This document shows, in pieces, positions 1-10,485 of a stretch of DNA of 64,000 nt (position 1 is its first letter; each line of letters starts with the position of its first letter). The DNA is from Bryoerythrophyllum caledonicum (lineage: Eukaryota > Streptophyta > Bryopsida > Pottiales > Pottiaceae). The stretch spans positions 10,608,190-10,672,189 of the forward strand of contig OZ020518.1 of NCBI GenBank assembly GCA_963971425.1, written 5' to 3'. The notes beneath the pieces were generated by a model. It did no database searches. It worked only from the letters and a program-made list of their open reading frames with translations, and was not told the DNA's origin. The position numbers were made by a program, and so were the translations under genes.

Positions 1-499
1 TCTCATTTTGACGTTTACATTTACTACCGTAAATCTACAAACGGTATTTTCCATTATTTAATTCTCAAATTTCTCCTCCACTTGACAACTATAGTAGTAC
101 AGTTCTTTGTTAAAAACTTAAAGGTCTTTAGGAACCTACGTCTACAACTTTGTTTTTTTTAATTTTATTTTTAAATTTGTTCAAATAGTCTTAATATAAA
201 CGACAGCCATAGGCACTACTTTTATATTTGAGGAAATATAAGGCAGCTCGAGGTCCACATTTTCTCGTCATTCTGCAATTTTTTTCTTAATTTTGTAAAA
301 ATGATTTGCCTATACCCAAGGCGATAAGCGTCCTTTTCAATTCCATAATAAAAAACCATGCAAAAAACTGTAATAAATTCATTGTTCACCGCTCACCGTA
401 CACAAAATAACATTCTTGCCATAGCAACGTGTTCAAGATCTGCAAAAACCCACCGCGGTACTTTTTCATTTAGCGGTTGAGGTAGTCCAACCCATCACA

Positions 500-835
500 A
501 CCACCTTCTTATCACTGCTACTCTATATTTGGTCCCAATTCCACCCCATAACCGCCCCATTTCCACCCATTCGGCACTCTTTGTCAGCTCGAAATTTAGG
601 CTTACTATTGGTCAAGATCCCTAACTTTTCGTCAACGCTAATGGAGAGAACCTAGTGGCAAAATAGGCTAAACATGGCTGACCACTTTGAAAATTTCTAA
701 CTAATTCACATCTCATCAGAAAAATATGAAATCATTTGGAATTTATTCAAGGCTATCACTGAAAAATAAATGTATTATAATTTGGATTCCCCTAACATGC
801 ACATTTCTTAATCTGTCGCTCATGGAGGGGTATAC
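500..835 (+). repeat. Dispersed repeat R1, copy 1
   Basis: Shares a diffuse but collinear pattern (ccaccca..., ggttaacatggc..., atatgaaatca, tatcactgaa, tgcacatt...aat) with 2440-2805 and 29220-29555 on the same strand, and with about 53290-53490 on the opposite strand. No coding potential or termini are recognised. The class is unknown and the edges are approximate. Confidence 0.5.
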
Positions 836-1059
836 CTTAGTTTGTCACCTTGTTTTGCTCTTGGTTTGAACTAGTTTTAGTTATTCAGGAAGTGATCCGA
901 GGCTCTTTGTCAAGAGGCTACCATGTTGCCAACCCGGGAACTTGGTGAACTTGTTAGCACCATCAAGAAGAGTGAGGCACCTAATATCCTTGGCAATGGC
1001 ATTAGAGTGTGCCAACTTTTCAACCTTGAATTGGCCTGCATGACATGTAGCTATATGTT

Positions 1060-1200
1060 GTAGTCCATTCCTCAGAGAGGAGGAAGTAGTTCCATATTTC
1101 TAATCTTTTGTCCAGTGGGGCATTGTTCTAGTGGTGGAACGAACAGACGCTTTATTCACGCTAGTCTCCTTTGGAGGCCAATGTTCTTCTTTCTCTACTT
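1060..1200 (+). repeat. Dispersed hairpin-rich repeat R3, diverged copy
   Basis: Resembles 46430-46575 and 56500-56645: a purine-rich 'gaggaagtagttcca' segment, a middle block with 'tagtggtggaa', 'ttattcacg', then an imperfect palindrome and a 'gttcttct' pyrimidine tail. This copy has lost most of the GC hairpins seen in the 46.4 kb copy. Confidence 0.5.
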
Positions 1201-1784
1201 ATATGATGAAATAGCTGATGCAGGTGCAATTTTTGTCAATATGTGATTAAACAAAATTTGAATATGCATACATTTTTTAGTCAATGCATAATTTATAGAA
1301 CTTTTATGATGCACATATTGAATGATACTATTCTTTATATAATGTCAAAATAAGATGAATATAAGATTTTTTCTTCTCATCGGACCTGTAGAAAAGATGC
1401 TATGCTATCTTCATTGATTTTTGTCAAGGGCTAGCACGTGTTGCAATTCTAAACTTTTTGGCTGCTACCCCTATTTAAATGTGAGATTTAGAATACAAGT
1501 AACTATCATTATCTTATTTGAGATTGTAAACAAAGAAAAACATTCATGATTGTGTAAAACTTCACTCCACGACATGTCAAAGTTTTCTTTCCTTTTTGAA
1601 CATGGTACTAAAAGAAACATTTCCATTTCTTCTTAAAAAAACAAAAGTCTTGTTTTTTTTTCTAATGTAATTTAAATTGCTTCAAGAAGGAGCATGAGTC
1701 TTGGTTTTGACTGCTTGGATTTTTTTAAAGGGATCTACTATACTTTAAAATGTATTTCGGAACTTTTTGAGCCTCTCTTGAATG

Positions 1785-1950
1785 CTTAATTTTCTTGAAA
1801 ATGCTTCACTTCTCCTCTACCTCTAAAAATTGGTGTACAAGGAACTATTACACATATATCGTGATGGCATAAAATTTAGAACATTAACAATGCAAACATC
1901 TAACACCAAGTGAAGTCAAGTTAAAACTTCCAATATGGAGGTTTTTAGTG
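1785..1950 (-). repeat. Dispersed repeat R2 fragment, inverted
   Basis: Its reverse complement matches the end of the R2 copies at 7615-7995 and 44815-45200 (motifs 'cacttggtgtta', 'taaattttatg', 'acaccaattttta', 'aggtagag', 'gcattttcaa'). Further inverted fragments occur near 26890-27080 and 61820-62050. Confidence 0.45.
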
Positions 1951-2004
1951 CCATTGGCATTTTTGTGCAAAACTTTCTTGATGCAATTTTTTAGTGATAT
2001 TCAA

Positions 2005-2245
2005 GTAGTTTAACCTTTTAACGCCTTGAAGGCCCTGGGAGGGTTGATTTTGGTGCTTATAGTGTTTTAACTTCTTCCGCACTTGGCCATTGTTGTCGCG
2101 GTCGTCAGGACGCACTTTGAGCAAGTTGTTAGCTTTCCAACGAATCTCTTTGATCTCAAATCGATGGTGGCATTGGCAAACTACACTAATTTCCGTGAGG
2201 TGGCGCCGCGATGAAATGTATCTGTTTAGTAGTCGATGTTATGCA
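2005..2245 (+). repeat. Dispersed repeat R5 copy
   Basis: Matches the reverse complement of about 62220-62490: 'ttttaacgcc..gaaggcc', 'ggtgctt', 'ttggccattgt', 'gttagctttccaac', 'ggcattggcaaactac'. Non-coding by appearance. Confidence 0.45.
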
Positions 2246-2439
2246 GAATCTATTATGCTCATAGATTCTCCTGAGACCCTGTGGTCCACTTACGCAATGA
2301 AAGGTTCTAAAGGTGTTTGATATCACTTCTACATTCTAGACATGCAGGACATGCTTGATTGAAGAGAAATTAAATAATTGGTGAAAGAGACAACACAATT
2401 CTAAACAACTTAGTTGTAAAGGAGTTGTCTTTGTGAAAC

Positions 2440-2805
2440 ACAATGTTGTACCTATACCATGTCTTCCTGATTCAGAATTTGCATGTCACATGTACTCTAA
2501 CAATCTCTACGGTAACCCCTCCTATAACCAACCAAATTAGGGTATATCCAACTCATTTCCATCCCACTACCACCCATTCAATTTCAAATGGAGGTTTGCT
2601 ATCAGTCATGACCTCTTACTTTTGGTTGGCACTTTTGAGAGATGCCTATCGGCAACCACCGGCTAAACATGGCAACACACTTTGAAAACTCCTAAGTATA
2701 TCATATTTTATCAAGAAAATATGAAATTTGTAACTCTATTGGTTATCACTGAAGTATAACTATATTATTATTTGGACTCTTCATGTATGCACATTGCATA
2801 ACCCT
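2440..2805 (+). repeat. Dispersed repeat R1, copy 2
   Basis: Best-preserved R1 copy. It begins near 'ataaccaaccaaatta' and runs through 'ccaccattc', 'gctaaacatggcaacacactttgaaaa', 'tatgaaat', 'tatcactgaa' to 'tgtatgcacattgc'. The opposite-strand copy is near 53290-53490. Confidence 0.5.
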
Positions 2806-4449
2806 TAAAGGTACGAGAAACCACATTTGGGTTGCAATATGATGTTTTTTGTACACACTCATCCCTCTCATAAGTTATAGCCAAGTCTAGTGCCGGTGGA
2901 TGGAGGTGTTAAGAACATAGTAGAGGTTAAAATTAGCTGAGGATTTAGTAGAGGTTTGGTACATTCAATAATGATTTCACCTGCAACCACCGCACTCCAA
3001 GAGAGGACACAAGGAGCGCAGCGGGAGAGCTCGTTCACCGGATGCAAAACCCTAAATTCTCTCTGCAACCAAATTTCTTCATAAATCCACCGAACCCACA
3101 ACCCTAGATCAAAATCCACCAAAGTCCACCTCGTCCTTGCGAGCGTGGATCACGTTGGTGTGATTACAATGGTGGAATCTGAACATTTCCTATTCTCTTG
3201 TGAAATAAAACCCTAAAAATTCATCGACTTTCTCGTGAAGAGGGTGCATTTCAACACGTAGTTGATGCTCTCACACACTTCTGATCGGTTGTGCATTCCA
3301 AAATCCTCAAGTTCACACCTTGCCAGGTGTGTAATTTGCAAGGGAATTAGTGAGAAACTAGTTCAGCTCATTGATCAGCTTTGGCTCTCATTTTGGTTGT
3401 CGGGATGATTGTATTTATGGTCGTGTTAAACTTTGTTGTTAAAGATGAATTACGGGAGATTTTGGGTTATTTTAGATTTGTAGGTTTGAGAGGGACTGAG
3501 ACGCCATGGAGTTATCGCGGAGGGAGGTGAACAAGCTCGTGCTTAAATGGGACATCAAAGGTTGAGCATCAGGTGGGACGACAAATTTTGAGCACCAAAG
3601 ATCCATTTATTTGTAAGCAATTTTTGACCATCAGATTGGACGATGAATTTTGAGCACCATGTGGGACGCCGTTGATTTCATGGCTTCAGGAATCAGGTGT
3701 GACGATATCAGGCTTCACGCCAATTTCAAAATTTTCACTCCAACTCGCCTCTGCAATTAGATTAAGAAGGTATTGAGATCAAACCTACAAACCCACAAAG
3801 TTCAGCATAAGAAACAAACCCACTAATCCACAAAATTCCACTGGAGAATCAAGAGAAACCCAAAACATATACTCAAATTCTTTGAGATGTGAGTAGAGAC
3901 GAGGAAAAAATTACAAAAGACACAACAAGTTTAGAGGATGTACACGAAGCGAAGCGAGTTCGAGGCGAAGTGGTCTAACTTAGCGGAGATTCTAAGTTAG
4001 GAGAGGTATAACTTGGCAAAGATTTTACGTTAGTTGGAGTTATAGTTGGCTGAGGTTATAACTTACAAGAGGTATAACTTATGGAGGGATGAGTGTATCT
4101 GATATACAAGTTGTAAGAATTCATGTATACGATGGCTACAAAAGTTTGTATTTGTGTCAAGCCCAATCCAATGACACATGACAATTCTAATTTAGATCAA
4201 TATTGCACCTACTACATTCCAGAGAAGTTGCAAAATGGTCATGTCGTACATGAGCATGATAAGGTTCATATATTGAACGACCTCCAAGCGAAAGATGTTA
4301 CTTGAATGTGGTCTTTCACTTGAGGAATGTCATGCATGAGGCGGTGCATAATCATGGACATGCACAGACTGAGGTCCCATCGACCTTCCCCTCGAGCTTC
4401 CCCTTCAGGTTGCACAAAATTTGTCAGGTTGCACAAAATTGCACACGCT

Positions 4450-5637
4450 TCAAGCATCACCTGATTCGTGTATCCAGAGTGTAGTGCTCGGCAGATTCAG
4501 GTGCATGGCCTTCCCATACCACATGCAAAACGCCGCGAACCCCTCCATCGCCGCAATAGGATGATCCGGGACCGACTCATCCCACTCACCAGTTCGCAGA
4601 TCGTAAATCCTCACAGCTCCGCTCGCCTTCCACACCACCACAACGCGCTCACCCATACTCACCGCGTCCACAGACCCCACCTCGAAATCCCACTCGTCCT
4701 CAATGCCGAACAGCTCCGCGTCCACGCTCACCACTCGCTCCACCACCCTTCGCTCCAGAACCACGTCGCTTAACTCGTAGAAACAGGCCCCGGAGTAGGA
4801 CGGCTTCCACTCCCCAAGCAGCATGCGAGAATCCCCGCTCGCCATGAGCTTGGGGTGCACGAGAACGCAATCACGGATCGCAACGCCGGTGTAGCTCCAG
4901 GACGACGCGTCGTAGCGCCACAGCCAGTGCTCCGACGTCAAGTCCAGGTCGGGGTTCGGGATAAGGAGCGCGTAGAGAGATCCTCCGAAAACGACACTGC
5001 ATGCGACGCGCGATTCTTGACCGGTGGGGAGCGCGGGAAGATTTGCTGCTGTCCGCCACTGGTTGGATGCTGTGTCGTACGTAACCATCGGACAATGTAG
5101 AGCTCCCGGTGTGCCAGGGCCGGGCATCAGGAAGATCGTGCAGGCGCGAACTGTGACTGCCATGTCCACTTTCATGCCCTCGCCGGAGTATGTCGTCCAG
5201 AGATGGGGCGGGGGAGGTAACCTGCGGGAGAGGTTCAGCACGGGGTTTGTGAGGTAGAAGGAGTTGCCGTATTCAAAGTCTAGCACATAGCAGACGAGGC
5301 CGCCGTCCATCGCCACGCTGCCGGCAATGCCAAAGTCATCGCCATCGAGTGGCCCGATGCACCGGAGGGAGTACCATTCCTTCGAGTGCACGTCGAGGAA
5401 GCTGTAGCCCTGGTTCTCGGCGATGTTCGCTCCGTCCTCCCCGTCATCGTTACCTCGGACCTCCCAGCGCGCGACGATGTACTCTTGGGCTGCGCCGTGG
5501 ACGAAGCCGGGGTCGTGGATGAGGTCGTTCCATCTCCGGCAGACGGTGCGGAGTCTGAATATTTCAGGGATTGAGAGGAAGGAGAGCGTGCGCTCGAGGA
5601 GCTCGCGTGGGAGGTTGCGCCATACCTTGGAGTCCAT
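4450..5637 (-). CDS. F-box/kelch-like protein A
   Basis: Predicted 395-residue F-box protein, which by family acts as a substrate receptor of an SCF (SKP1-cullin-F-box) ubiquitin ligase. Residues about 4-45 form a clear F-box (VWRNLPRELLERTLSFLS...FRLRTVCRRWNDLI). The C-terminal region contains kelch-like strands ('VTYDTASNQWRTAANLP', 'VRIYDLRTGEWDESVP') consistent with a beta-propeller that binds substrate. The start is the ATG before DSKVW, because E, C, B and D all have an ATG there; an upstream in-frame extension has no ATG. The frame is intact, single-exon and GC-rich, unlike its AT-rich surroundings. The closest relative here is E, with about two dozen residue differences. The substrate is unknown. 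It may be expressed, but the sequence alone does not prove it. Confidence 0.88.
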   Translation of the reverse strand: MDSKVWRNLPRELLERTLSFLSIPEIFRLRTVCRRWNDLIHDPGFVHGAAQEYIVARWEVRGNDDGEDGANIAENQGYSFLDVHSKEWYSLRCIGPLDGDDFGIAGSVAMDGGLVCYVLDFEYGNSFYLTNPVLNLSRRLPPPPHLWTTYSGEGMKVDMAVTVRACTIFLMPGPGTPGALHCPMVTYDTASNQWRTAANLPALPTGQESRVACSVVFGGSLYALLIPNPDLDLTSEHWLWRYDASSWSYTGVAIRDCVLVHPKLMASGDSRMLLGEWKPSYSGACFYELSDVVLERRVVERVVSVDAELFGIEDEWDFEVGSVDAVSMGERVVVVWKASGAVRIYDLRTGEWDESVPDHPIAAMEGFAAFCMWYGKAMHLNLPSTTLWIHESGDA

Positions 5638-6106
5638 TGCTAGACGCAAGCACCCAGAGCAGGATTCCGATAACCTCACAGCGCGAAAAACCGCTCAGAT
5701 TCCTCGGATCACACCTTAATCAGCTCTAGACAAGGGTTTCTCACACAGCCCTCACAACAAAGAAAAATTCCTCAGATGGCCACGATTGCTCAGATCTCAC
5801 AAGCAGCAGGCATCCACAGCTCTAAACAAGTATTTCTACCATCTCACAACACGAAAAACTTCTCACATTGCAACGAGTCTTCAGATTTCACCCCGAGGCA
5901 AACCCCAAAAAACATCCACAGCTCCAGATAAGTATTTCTCAAACCTCTCGCCGTTACAAACGGAGGGCCACAAGCGACAGGCGAGGGGAGGAAGTCACCA
6001 CCAACAGCACGCTCGACGCACAAGACAGCGACATCCAGGGAAGTGCCGTGACCCGTTTCTCCCTGTCTTTTCACATCTTCTCTCGAATAACAGAAGTCAG
6101 TCCGCA
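5638..6106 (-). promoter_or_regulatory. Conserved 5' flank of F-box A
   Basis: About 470 bp upstream of the A start, strongly similar to the 5' flanks of B (9602-10090) and E (38860-39335), and partly to C, D and F. Landmarks are 'ctgagcgatttttc', 'gagaaaccc', 'ttgtgagatctgagcaatcgtggccatctgagga' and 'gtttgtaacggcgagag'. Probably 5' UTR plus promoter. I could not fix a TATA box or transcription start. Confidence 0.4.
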
Positions 6107-6810
6107 TCCTCTTCATTCAAGTGGATCTTTGGAAGCCGTCGATTAGGTTCTAATAAATCAAGAACTATCTTTTTTGCCATATTCAATAATCAATTTAGAT
6201 TATCCTCATTTATAGAATCATAAAACATATTCCGTTGTGTCTTTTATCTTTATTGTTGTCTACATGTTGATAGGACAATGAGTGGTGTGTTTGTAGTTTG
6301 ATTTATAGGGTAGTGTAAATCGTTCTAACGTGCTCAATGATACATTTGTTTTTCTTGTAGCAAAGTTGCGCTTTGGCTTTTCGCCATCTCTAAATGTATG
6401 AGGTTATTTTTTAGAACTACCATGCAATTATAGTTTATTCATTGAGAAGCCTTTTGCAGATTTTCAATTGTAATGTTTTGAAGGAATTGAAGTCCGTTTA
6501 CAGGATGAAATGGAATAATTTAACGTACGTGTGTGTATTTAAATGGTTTTTTATCTGGAAAATAGAAAATCTAATGGTTCAATGTTTCATCGTGGCATTT
6601 GTAATCCATTGAACCAAATTTTGGAATAAAATGTATTTATGTTTGTGCACAGGTAAGTTATTTTTGCTCACTGAGGTCCCTTTGATTCAAGTTTGTATCG
6701 AAAGTACTTAGAAATTGAACTGATTGGGACTGTTTTATTTGGAAGCATTTTTATAACCATATTGGTAAGAAGATTACTGTTACATTCACCGTGAGCTAAA
6801 AATATTTCAT

Positions 6811-7060
6811 CTACAAAGTCAATACTGTAGGTGAATCTCTAGTTCGGCGTTTATTAATTAGGAAAATGCTTGCTGAATTAAGTGGAAAAATATTTAATGA
6901 AATTGTCAAAACTAGAGAAATTATATAATAACAGATTTTGTCACATGGAGAGACATCAATGATTAGTTGGGCTTGGAAAAACCTTTGTCCTAGGATGTGC
7001 ATGCATGAAGGTTTTTAGTCTCAAACCCCAAGGTCTTCGATTCAGGCCCCATGGTCATCA
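6811..7060. repeat. Dispersed repeat R4 with tRNA box-B-like end
   Basis: Inverted relative to 53756-54030. One end carries 'ggtcttcgattcaggcccc', which resembles a Pol III box B (GGTTCGATTCC). This hints at a tRNA-derived SINE, but no convincing box A is seen at the expected spacing, so the class is unsettled. Confidence 0.45.
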
Positions 7061-7339
7061 AATGTGTTAAATATAATAATTTGTGACCTCCTACCAAAAA
7101 TTGACTTATTTTTATTTGGGATTTGGATTTCTCACTTTAATTAATTATTCGGCATGGAGGTGCCAAACTAGAGGTTCACATACAGTAGTACCAATTACTA
7201 ATTCAAATATTGGGCATAAGGTTTTTTTGTTAATATTTTTGTGATGCATTTATTTATATATTAAAAATATTCATTTCTTTGGTTTTCTTAACTTCATAAA
7301 TTTGTCTTCTTTCAAATAATCAAATGTATTTATTTTTAA

Positions 7340-7510
7340 AGCCCGAATTATGTAAGTGTCCTCAGCCACTACAGTACAATTTGTTTTTTTTTCCTTTTTC
7401 CTTGTAGTGATCTATCATGTAATTTATGATATTTTCTTGTGGAAAGTTTTGAGGTACAATGTAAAGAGCTTCAACCTAAAGATGTTCAAGGTTTTAAAAC
7501 AAAATTATAC
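7340..7510 (+). repeat. Dispersed repeat with 'tcctcagccactac' block
   Basis: Direct repeat of about 14955-15110. Shared landmarks are 'cctcagccactaca', 'gaggtac.at.aaagagct', 'caatctaaa/caacctaaa' and 'atgttcaa'. Class unknown. Confidence 0.4.
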
Positions 7511-7614
7511 ATTGAGTAGAGACATGCTTCACACAGATTAAATCATCCTTTGTTATCTTGCATTCTTGTAAGTTGTTCTAAATATTTTGATGATAAATCC
7601 CTGAATTTCCTTGA

Positions 7615-7995
7615 CATTTTTACACCAAAAGCACTTCAAAACTGTTAATTCTAGTGCTATGAGTAAGGAAGGAAATAAGAAATTGTATTTCTAGTTTTAA
7701 CCGTAGGATCTCATTTAACACTTAATAAACAACATACTCACAAAATTTCATCAACTTTGATCACATGGATTGAAAGATTATAGTGTTTCTAGTAGAGAAA
7801 AGACTTCATTTTCTTCATTGTGTTAAGTGGATCAGCAAACTCTGACTTTGCTTGTTGTCAAAGCTTTGCACTATACAATGTCTAAATTTTATGTCGCTGA
7901 TCATGATATAACTCCTAGTACACCAATTTTAAAGGTAGAGAAGGGGTGTAGCATATTCAAAGAAACTGTGTAAGGAGTGGAGGTTCAGAACGTGA
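7615..7995 (+). repeat. Dispersed repeat R2, near-complete copy
   Basis: Collinear with 44815-45200 over about 380 bp: 'caccaaaa.c.cctcaaaa', 'ttttgaccgtaggatc', 'acaaaatttca', 'ggattgaaagattatag', 'gtgtaaggagtggaggtt'. Fragments of the same family occur inverted at 1.8, 26.9 and 61.9 kb. No protein or terminal repeats recognised. Confidence 0.55.
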
Positions 7996-8089
7996 CAATT
8001 CACGTTTTTTTTTTAATAGCTCCGATGAGAATAAAAGTTATACTGCCCCGTACCTCTTGCCTTCTTGCATCCAGCAACGAAAACAATTG

Positions 8090-8371
8090 ATTTTCAAGGG
8101 GCCTTGCAGACACTACATGCACAAATAGTGCAGACTTTTTGAGTTCACATACACCAATCACTCAAGGCATCAGGCTGATCGACGGAACGATGCTCAATGG
8201 AAGATCGTGGCGAAAAAGAAGCAATCATATTGAAAAAGAAGCATTCATATTGGAAAGCAAGCAGTCAATTCTAGAATTTGTAAAGTATGTTCGTATCACT
8301 GAATCGACAAAGATGAATGTGGTCTTTCACTCGAGGAATGTGATGAATGAGGACATGCACAGACTGAAGTC
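8090..8371 (-). repeat. 3' flank of the F-box B unit
   Basis: Sequence downstream of B ('gcaaggcatcaggctgatcg', 'aatggaagat', 'tttcactcgaggaatg') is shared with the 3' flanks of C (13605-14210), D (32310-33125) and F (41313-41881). The duplicated unit is therefore larger than the coding sequence. Confidence 0.65.
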
Positions 8372-9601
8372 TCATCGAGCATCCCCCTCGAGCTGCAGGT
8401 TGCGCGAGTTGGACGCGCTTGCACCATCACCTGATTCGTGAGTCCAGGATGTACTGCTCGGCAGCTTCAGGTGCATGGCCTTTCCATACCACGTCCGAAA
8501 CGCCGTGGACCCCTCCACCGCAGGATGATCCGGGACCGACTCATCCCACTCACGCGTTCGCAGATCGTAAATCCTCACAGCTCCGCTCGGCTTCCACACC
8601 ACCACAACGCGCTCACCCATACTCACCGCGTGCGCAGAATCCATCTTCAACTTCCGATCCGCGACACCGAACATCCGCTCCACATCCACGCTCACCACCG
8701 CCTCCACCACCCCTCGCTCCAGATGCACCTCGCTCACCTCGTAGATAAACTCCCCGGAGCTGGACTGCTGCCACGCCGCAAGCAGCATGCGGGAGTCCCC
8801 GCTCGCCATCAGCTTGGGGTCTCCGAGAACGCAGCCCAGGATCGCAACGCCGGTGTCGCTCCAGGACGTCCACGCGTCGTAGCGCCAGAGCCAGTGCTCC
8901 GTCGCGTCCAGGCGGGTCTTCGGGATAAGCAGCGCGTAGAGAGATCCTCTGAAGACGACGCTACATGCGACGCACGATTCTTCACCGGTGGGGAGCAAGG
9001 GGAAATCTGCTGCTTCCCGCCACCGCTCGGATCGTGTGTCGTATGTGAGCATCGGTTTATGTACTTCCAACGTGTGGGGGCCGGACATCAGGAAGATCGT
9101 GCAGGCGCGACCTGTGACTGCCATGTCCACTTTGAAGTCCCCGCCTTTGTAGCGAAGCGGCAGGGAAGGTAACCTGCGGGGTTCGTAACCTACGGGGTTG
9201 ATGAGGGAGACGAAGTTGCCGAGATGATCTTCCAGGACATAGCAGACGAGCCCGCCGTCCATGGCCACGTTGTCGGAAGGGATCATGTAGTACGCTGGCG
9301 AGTCGATGCACGGGATGGTGTACCATCGCTTCGAGTGCACGTCCAGGATACTGTAGCCCTGGTTGTCCTCATAGTCGATATACCCGTCCTTATACGCGAG
9401 TAAGTCGAGCACGGATCCTTTGATCGTCCAGCGCGCGACGACATACTCCTGGGTTGCGCGGTGGAGGAAGCCGGGGTCGCAGATGAGGTTGTTCCATCTC
9501 CGGCAGACGGTGCGGAGCCTGAAGAGGGCGGGGGTTGAGAGGAAGGAGAGCGTGCGCTCGAGGAGCTCCTGTGGGAGGTTGCGCCATATCTCCGAGTCCA
9601 T
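8372..9601 (-). CDS. F-box/kelch-like protein B
   Basis: Predicted 409-residue SCF substrate-receptor-type protein. An F-box lies near the N terminus (IWRNLPQELLERTLSFLS...VCRRWNNLI), followed by the same kelch-like region as A, C and E ('LTYDTRSERWREAADFP', 'VRIYDLRTREWDESVP'). The start is the ATG before DSEIW, the position conserved in the family. Compared with A and E the C terminus is extended: the shared ending '...HESGDA' is replaced by '...HESGDG' and about 16 further residues because the family stop codon is altered. The frame is intact. It is in the same orientation as A but clearly diverged from it. Its 5' flank is the best match to the 5' flank of E beyond the duplication edge. 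Substrate unknown. Confidence 0.86.
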   Translation of the reverse strand: MDSEIWRNLPQELLERTLSFLSTPALFRLRTVCRRWNNLICDPGFLHRATQEYVVARWTIKGSVLDLLAYKDGYIDYEDNQGYSILDVHSKRWYTIPCIDSPAYYMIPSDNVAMDGGLVCYVLEDHLGNFVSLINPVGYEPRRLPSLPLRYKGGDFKVDMAVTGRACTIFLMSGPHTLEVHKPMLTYDTRSERWREAADFPLLPTGEESCVACSVVFRGSLYALLIPKTRLDATEHWLWRYDAWTSWSDTGVAILGCVLGDPKLMASGDSRMLLAAWQQSSSGEFIYEVSEVHLERGVVEAVVSVDVERMFGVADRKLKMDSAHAVSMGERVVVVWKPSGAVRIYDLRTREWDESVPDHPAVEGSTAFRTWYGKAMHLKLPSSTSWTHESGDGASASNSRNLQLEGDAR

Positions 9602-10090
9602 TGCTGGGCGCAAGCACCACAGCAGATTGCCTTAACCTCACAGCGAGAAAAATCGCTCAGATTCCTCGGATCTTACCTTAATCAGCTCTAGACAAGGGTT
9701 TCTCACACAGCTCTCACAACAAAGAAAAATCCCCAGATGGCCACGATTGCTCAGATCTCACAAGCAGCAGGCATCCACAGCTCTAAACAAGTATTTCTAC
9801 CATCTCACAACACGAAGAGCTCCTCACATTCCCAAGAGTCGTCAGATTTCACACCACAAAGCATCTACAGCTCCAGACAAATATGTCTCAAAGCGCTCGC
9901 CGTTGCAAACGGAGGGCGACAGGCGAGGGGAGGCGGTCACCATCAACAACACACTCAACGCACAAGACAGCGGCATCCAGGTCAGTGCCGTGACCCGTTT
10001 CTCTCCTTTCTTTTCACAACATCTCTCTAATAACAGAAGTCAGTCCGCGTCCGGTGAGCCCGCGCCCGTTGACCTTTGCGGCCAACAGAT
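9602..10090 (-). promoter_or_regulatory. Conserved 5' flank of F-box B
   Basis: Shares the A and E upstream sequence, and extends to 'cggtgagcccgcgcccgttgac', which is also present beside E at about 38870. Likely promoter and 5' UTR. No individual site can be assigned. Confidence 0.4.
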
Positions 10091-10259
10091 AACTCACAGG
10101 GCGTCAAGACTTCGTCCGTCGGTAAGCCGGGTCAACGGTGATAGTCATGACGCTTGTGAAGGTTGGTAGTATTTCATAACATATCGGCATCGTGTTCAGG
10201 CCTTTTTTTCTTCTTTCTTTTCTCTTCCGAACTTGATGTATTTTATTCAATCGATGCAG

Positions 10260-10343
10260 GGTGGCGTTACAGAAGAGAAGATGCTCAAGCACATGGGTGG
10301 CAGCACCAATCCAACATCCAAAGGAGCAGTGAAACTTCTCAAG
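10260..10343 (+). pseudogene. Isolated exon-like segment, unidentified gene
   Basis: An 84-bp, 28-codon, stop-free segment (begins GGVTEEKMLKHMGG, ends GAVKLLK) bounded by a strong acceptor (pyrimidine-rich tract, then gcag at 10256-10259) and a donor (ag|gttggt). It is phase 0 at both ends. I do not recognise the protein. It sits 140 bp before a Miro exon but does not match the residues that precede that exon in Miro, so the two pieces probably come from different genes. A captured or displaced exon is the simplest reading. Confidence 0.5.
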
Positions 10344-10485
10344 GTTGGTCTAGCTTCTGTCTACTAGCTTCGAAGCTGGAAACCAGCCCGGATCACACCA
10401 GCTTCCAGAATGTCCCTTCACTATGCTTTTCATGAGGGAGGAAATGAAGTTTTCCTGTTTTGTTTGATTTGGTGATATGATGCAG

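Larger units (their letters stand above)
1..3401. other. Gene-poor, AT-rich repeat region
   Basis: I see no convincing gene. Open frames are short and lack recognisable domains. The stretch holds diverged copies of dispersed repeats also found elsewhere in the window: R1 at about 500-835 and 2440-2805, R3 at about 1060-1200, an inverted R2 fragment at about 1785-1950, and R5 at about 2005-2245. The rest is homopolymer-rich AT sequence. Confidence 0.6.
3402..6106. repeat. Left arm of long inverted duplication (F-box A unit)
   Basis: Sequence from 'gggatgattgtattta' (3402) to 'cagaagtcagtccgc' (about 6106) recurs inverted at about 38890-41312. The arm contains F-box gene A, its 5' flank and about 1 kb of 3' flank. 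It is roughly 280 bp longer than the right arm, mainly because of a 'gaggtataactta'-rich segment at about 3850-4100 that is absent on the right. Edges were set by eye where collinear identity stops. Confidence 0.85.
6107..8089. other. Intergenic AT-rich region with repeats
   Basis: No gene recognised. It contains a repeat at 6811-7060 that recurs inverted at 53756-54030, a repeat at about 7340-7510 that recurs at about 14955-15110, and an R2 copy at 7615-7995. The remainder is AT-rich and unassigned. Confidence 0.55.

Noticed and set aside
2868..3122. 84-codon minus-strand frame with a 5'-UTR-like 'tttagggttttgc' context
   Set aside because: No domain, no splice continuation, no conserved copy.
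5786..6223. Open frame divergent from F-box A, with relatives upstream of B (9747-10169) and E (38768-39187) all beginning MLRSHKQQAS
   Set aside because: Similarity holds at the DNA level, but the frames shift relative to each other after about 40 codons, so the protein is not conserved. It is better explained as shared 5' flank.
7030..7060. Possible tRNA gene (box-B-like ggtcttcgattcaggcccc)
   Set aside because: No cloverleaf or box A at the correct spacing. At most a SINE remnant.
8438..9172. Long open frames antisense to the F-box genes (also 41855-42379, 39873-40502, 13152-13631)
   Set aside because: Shadow frames of GC-rich coding sequence, rich in His, Pro and Arg, with no domain.
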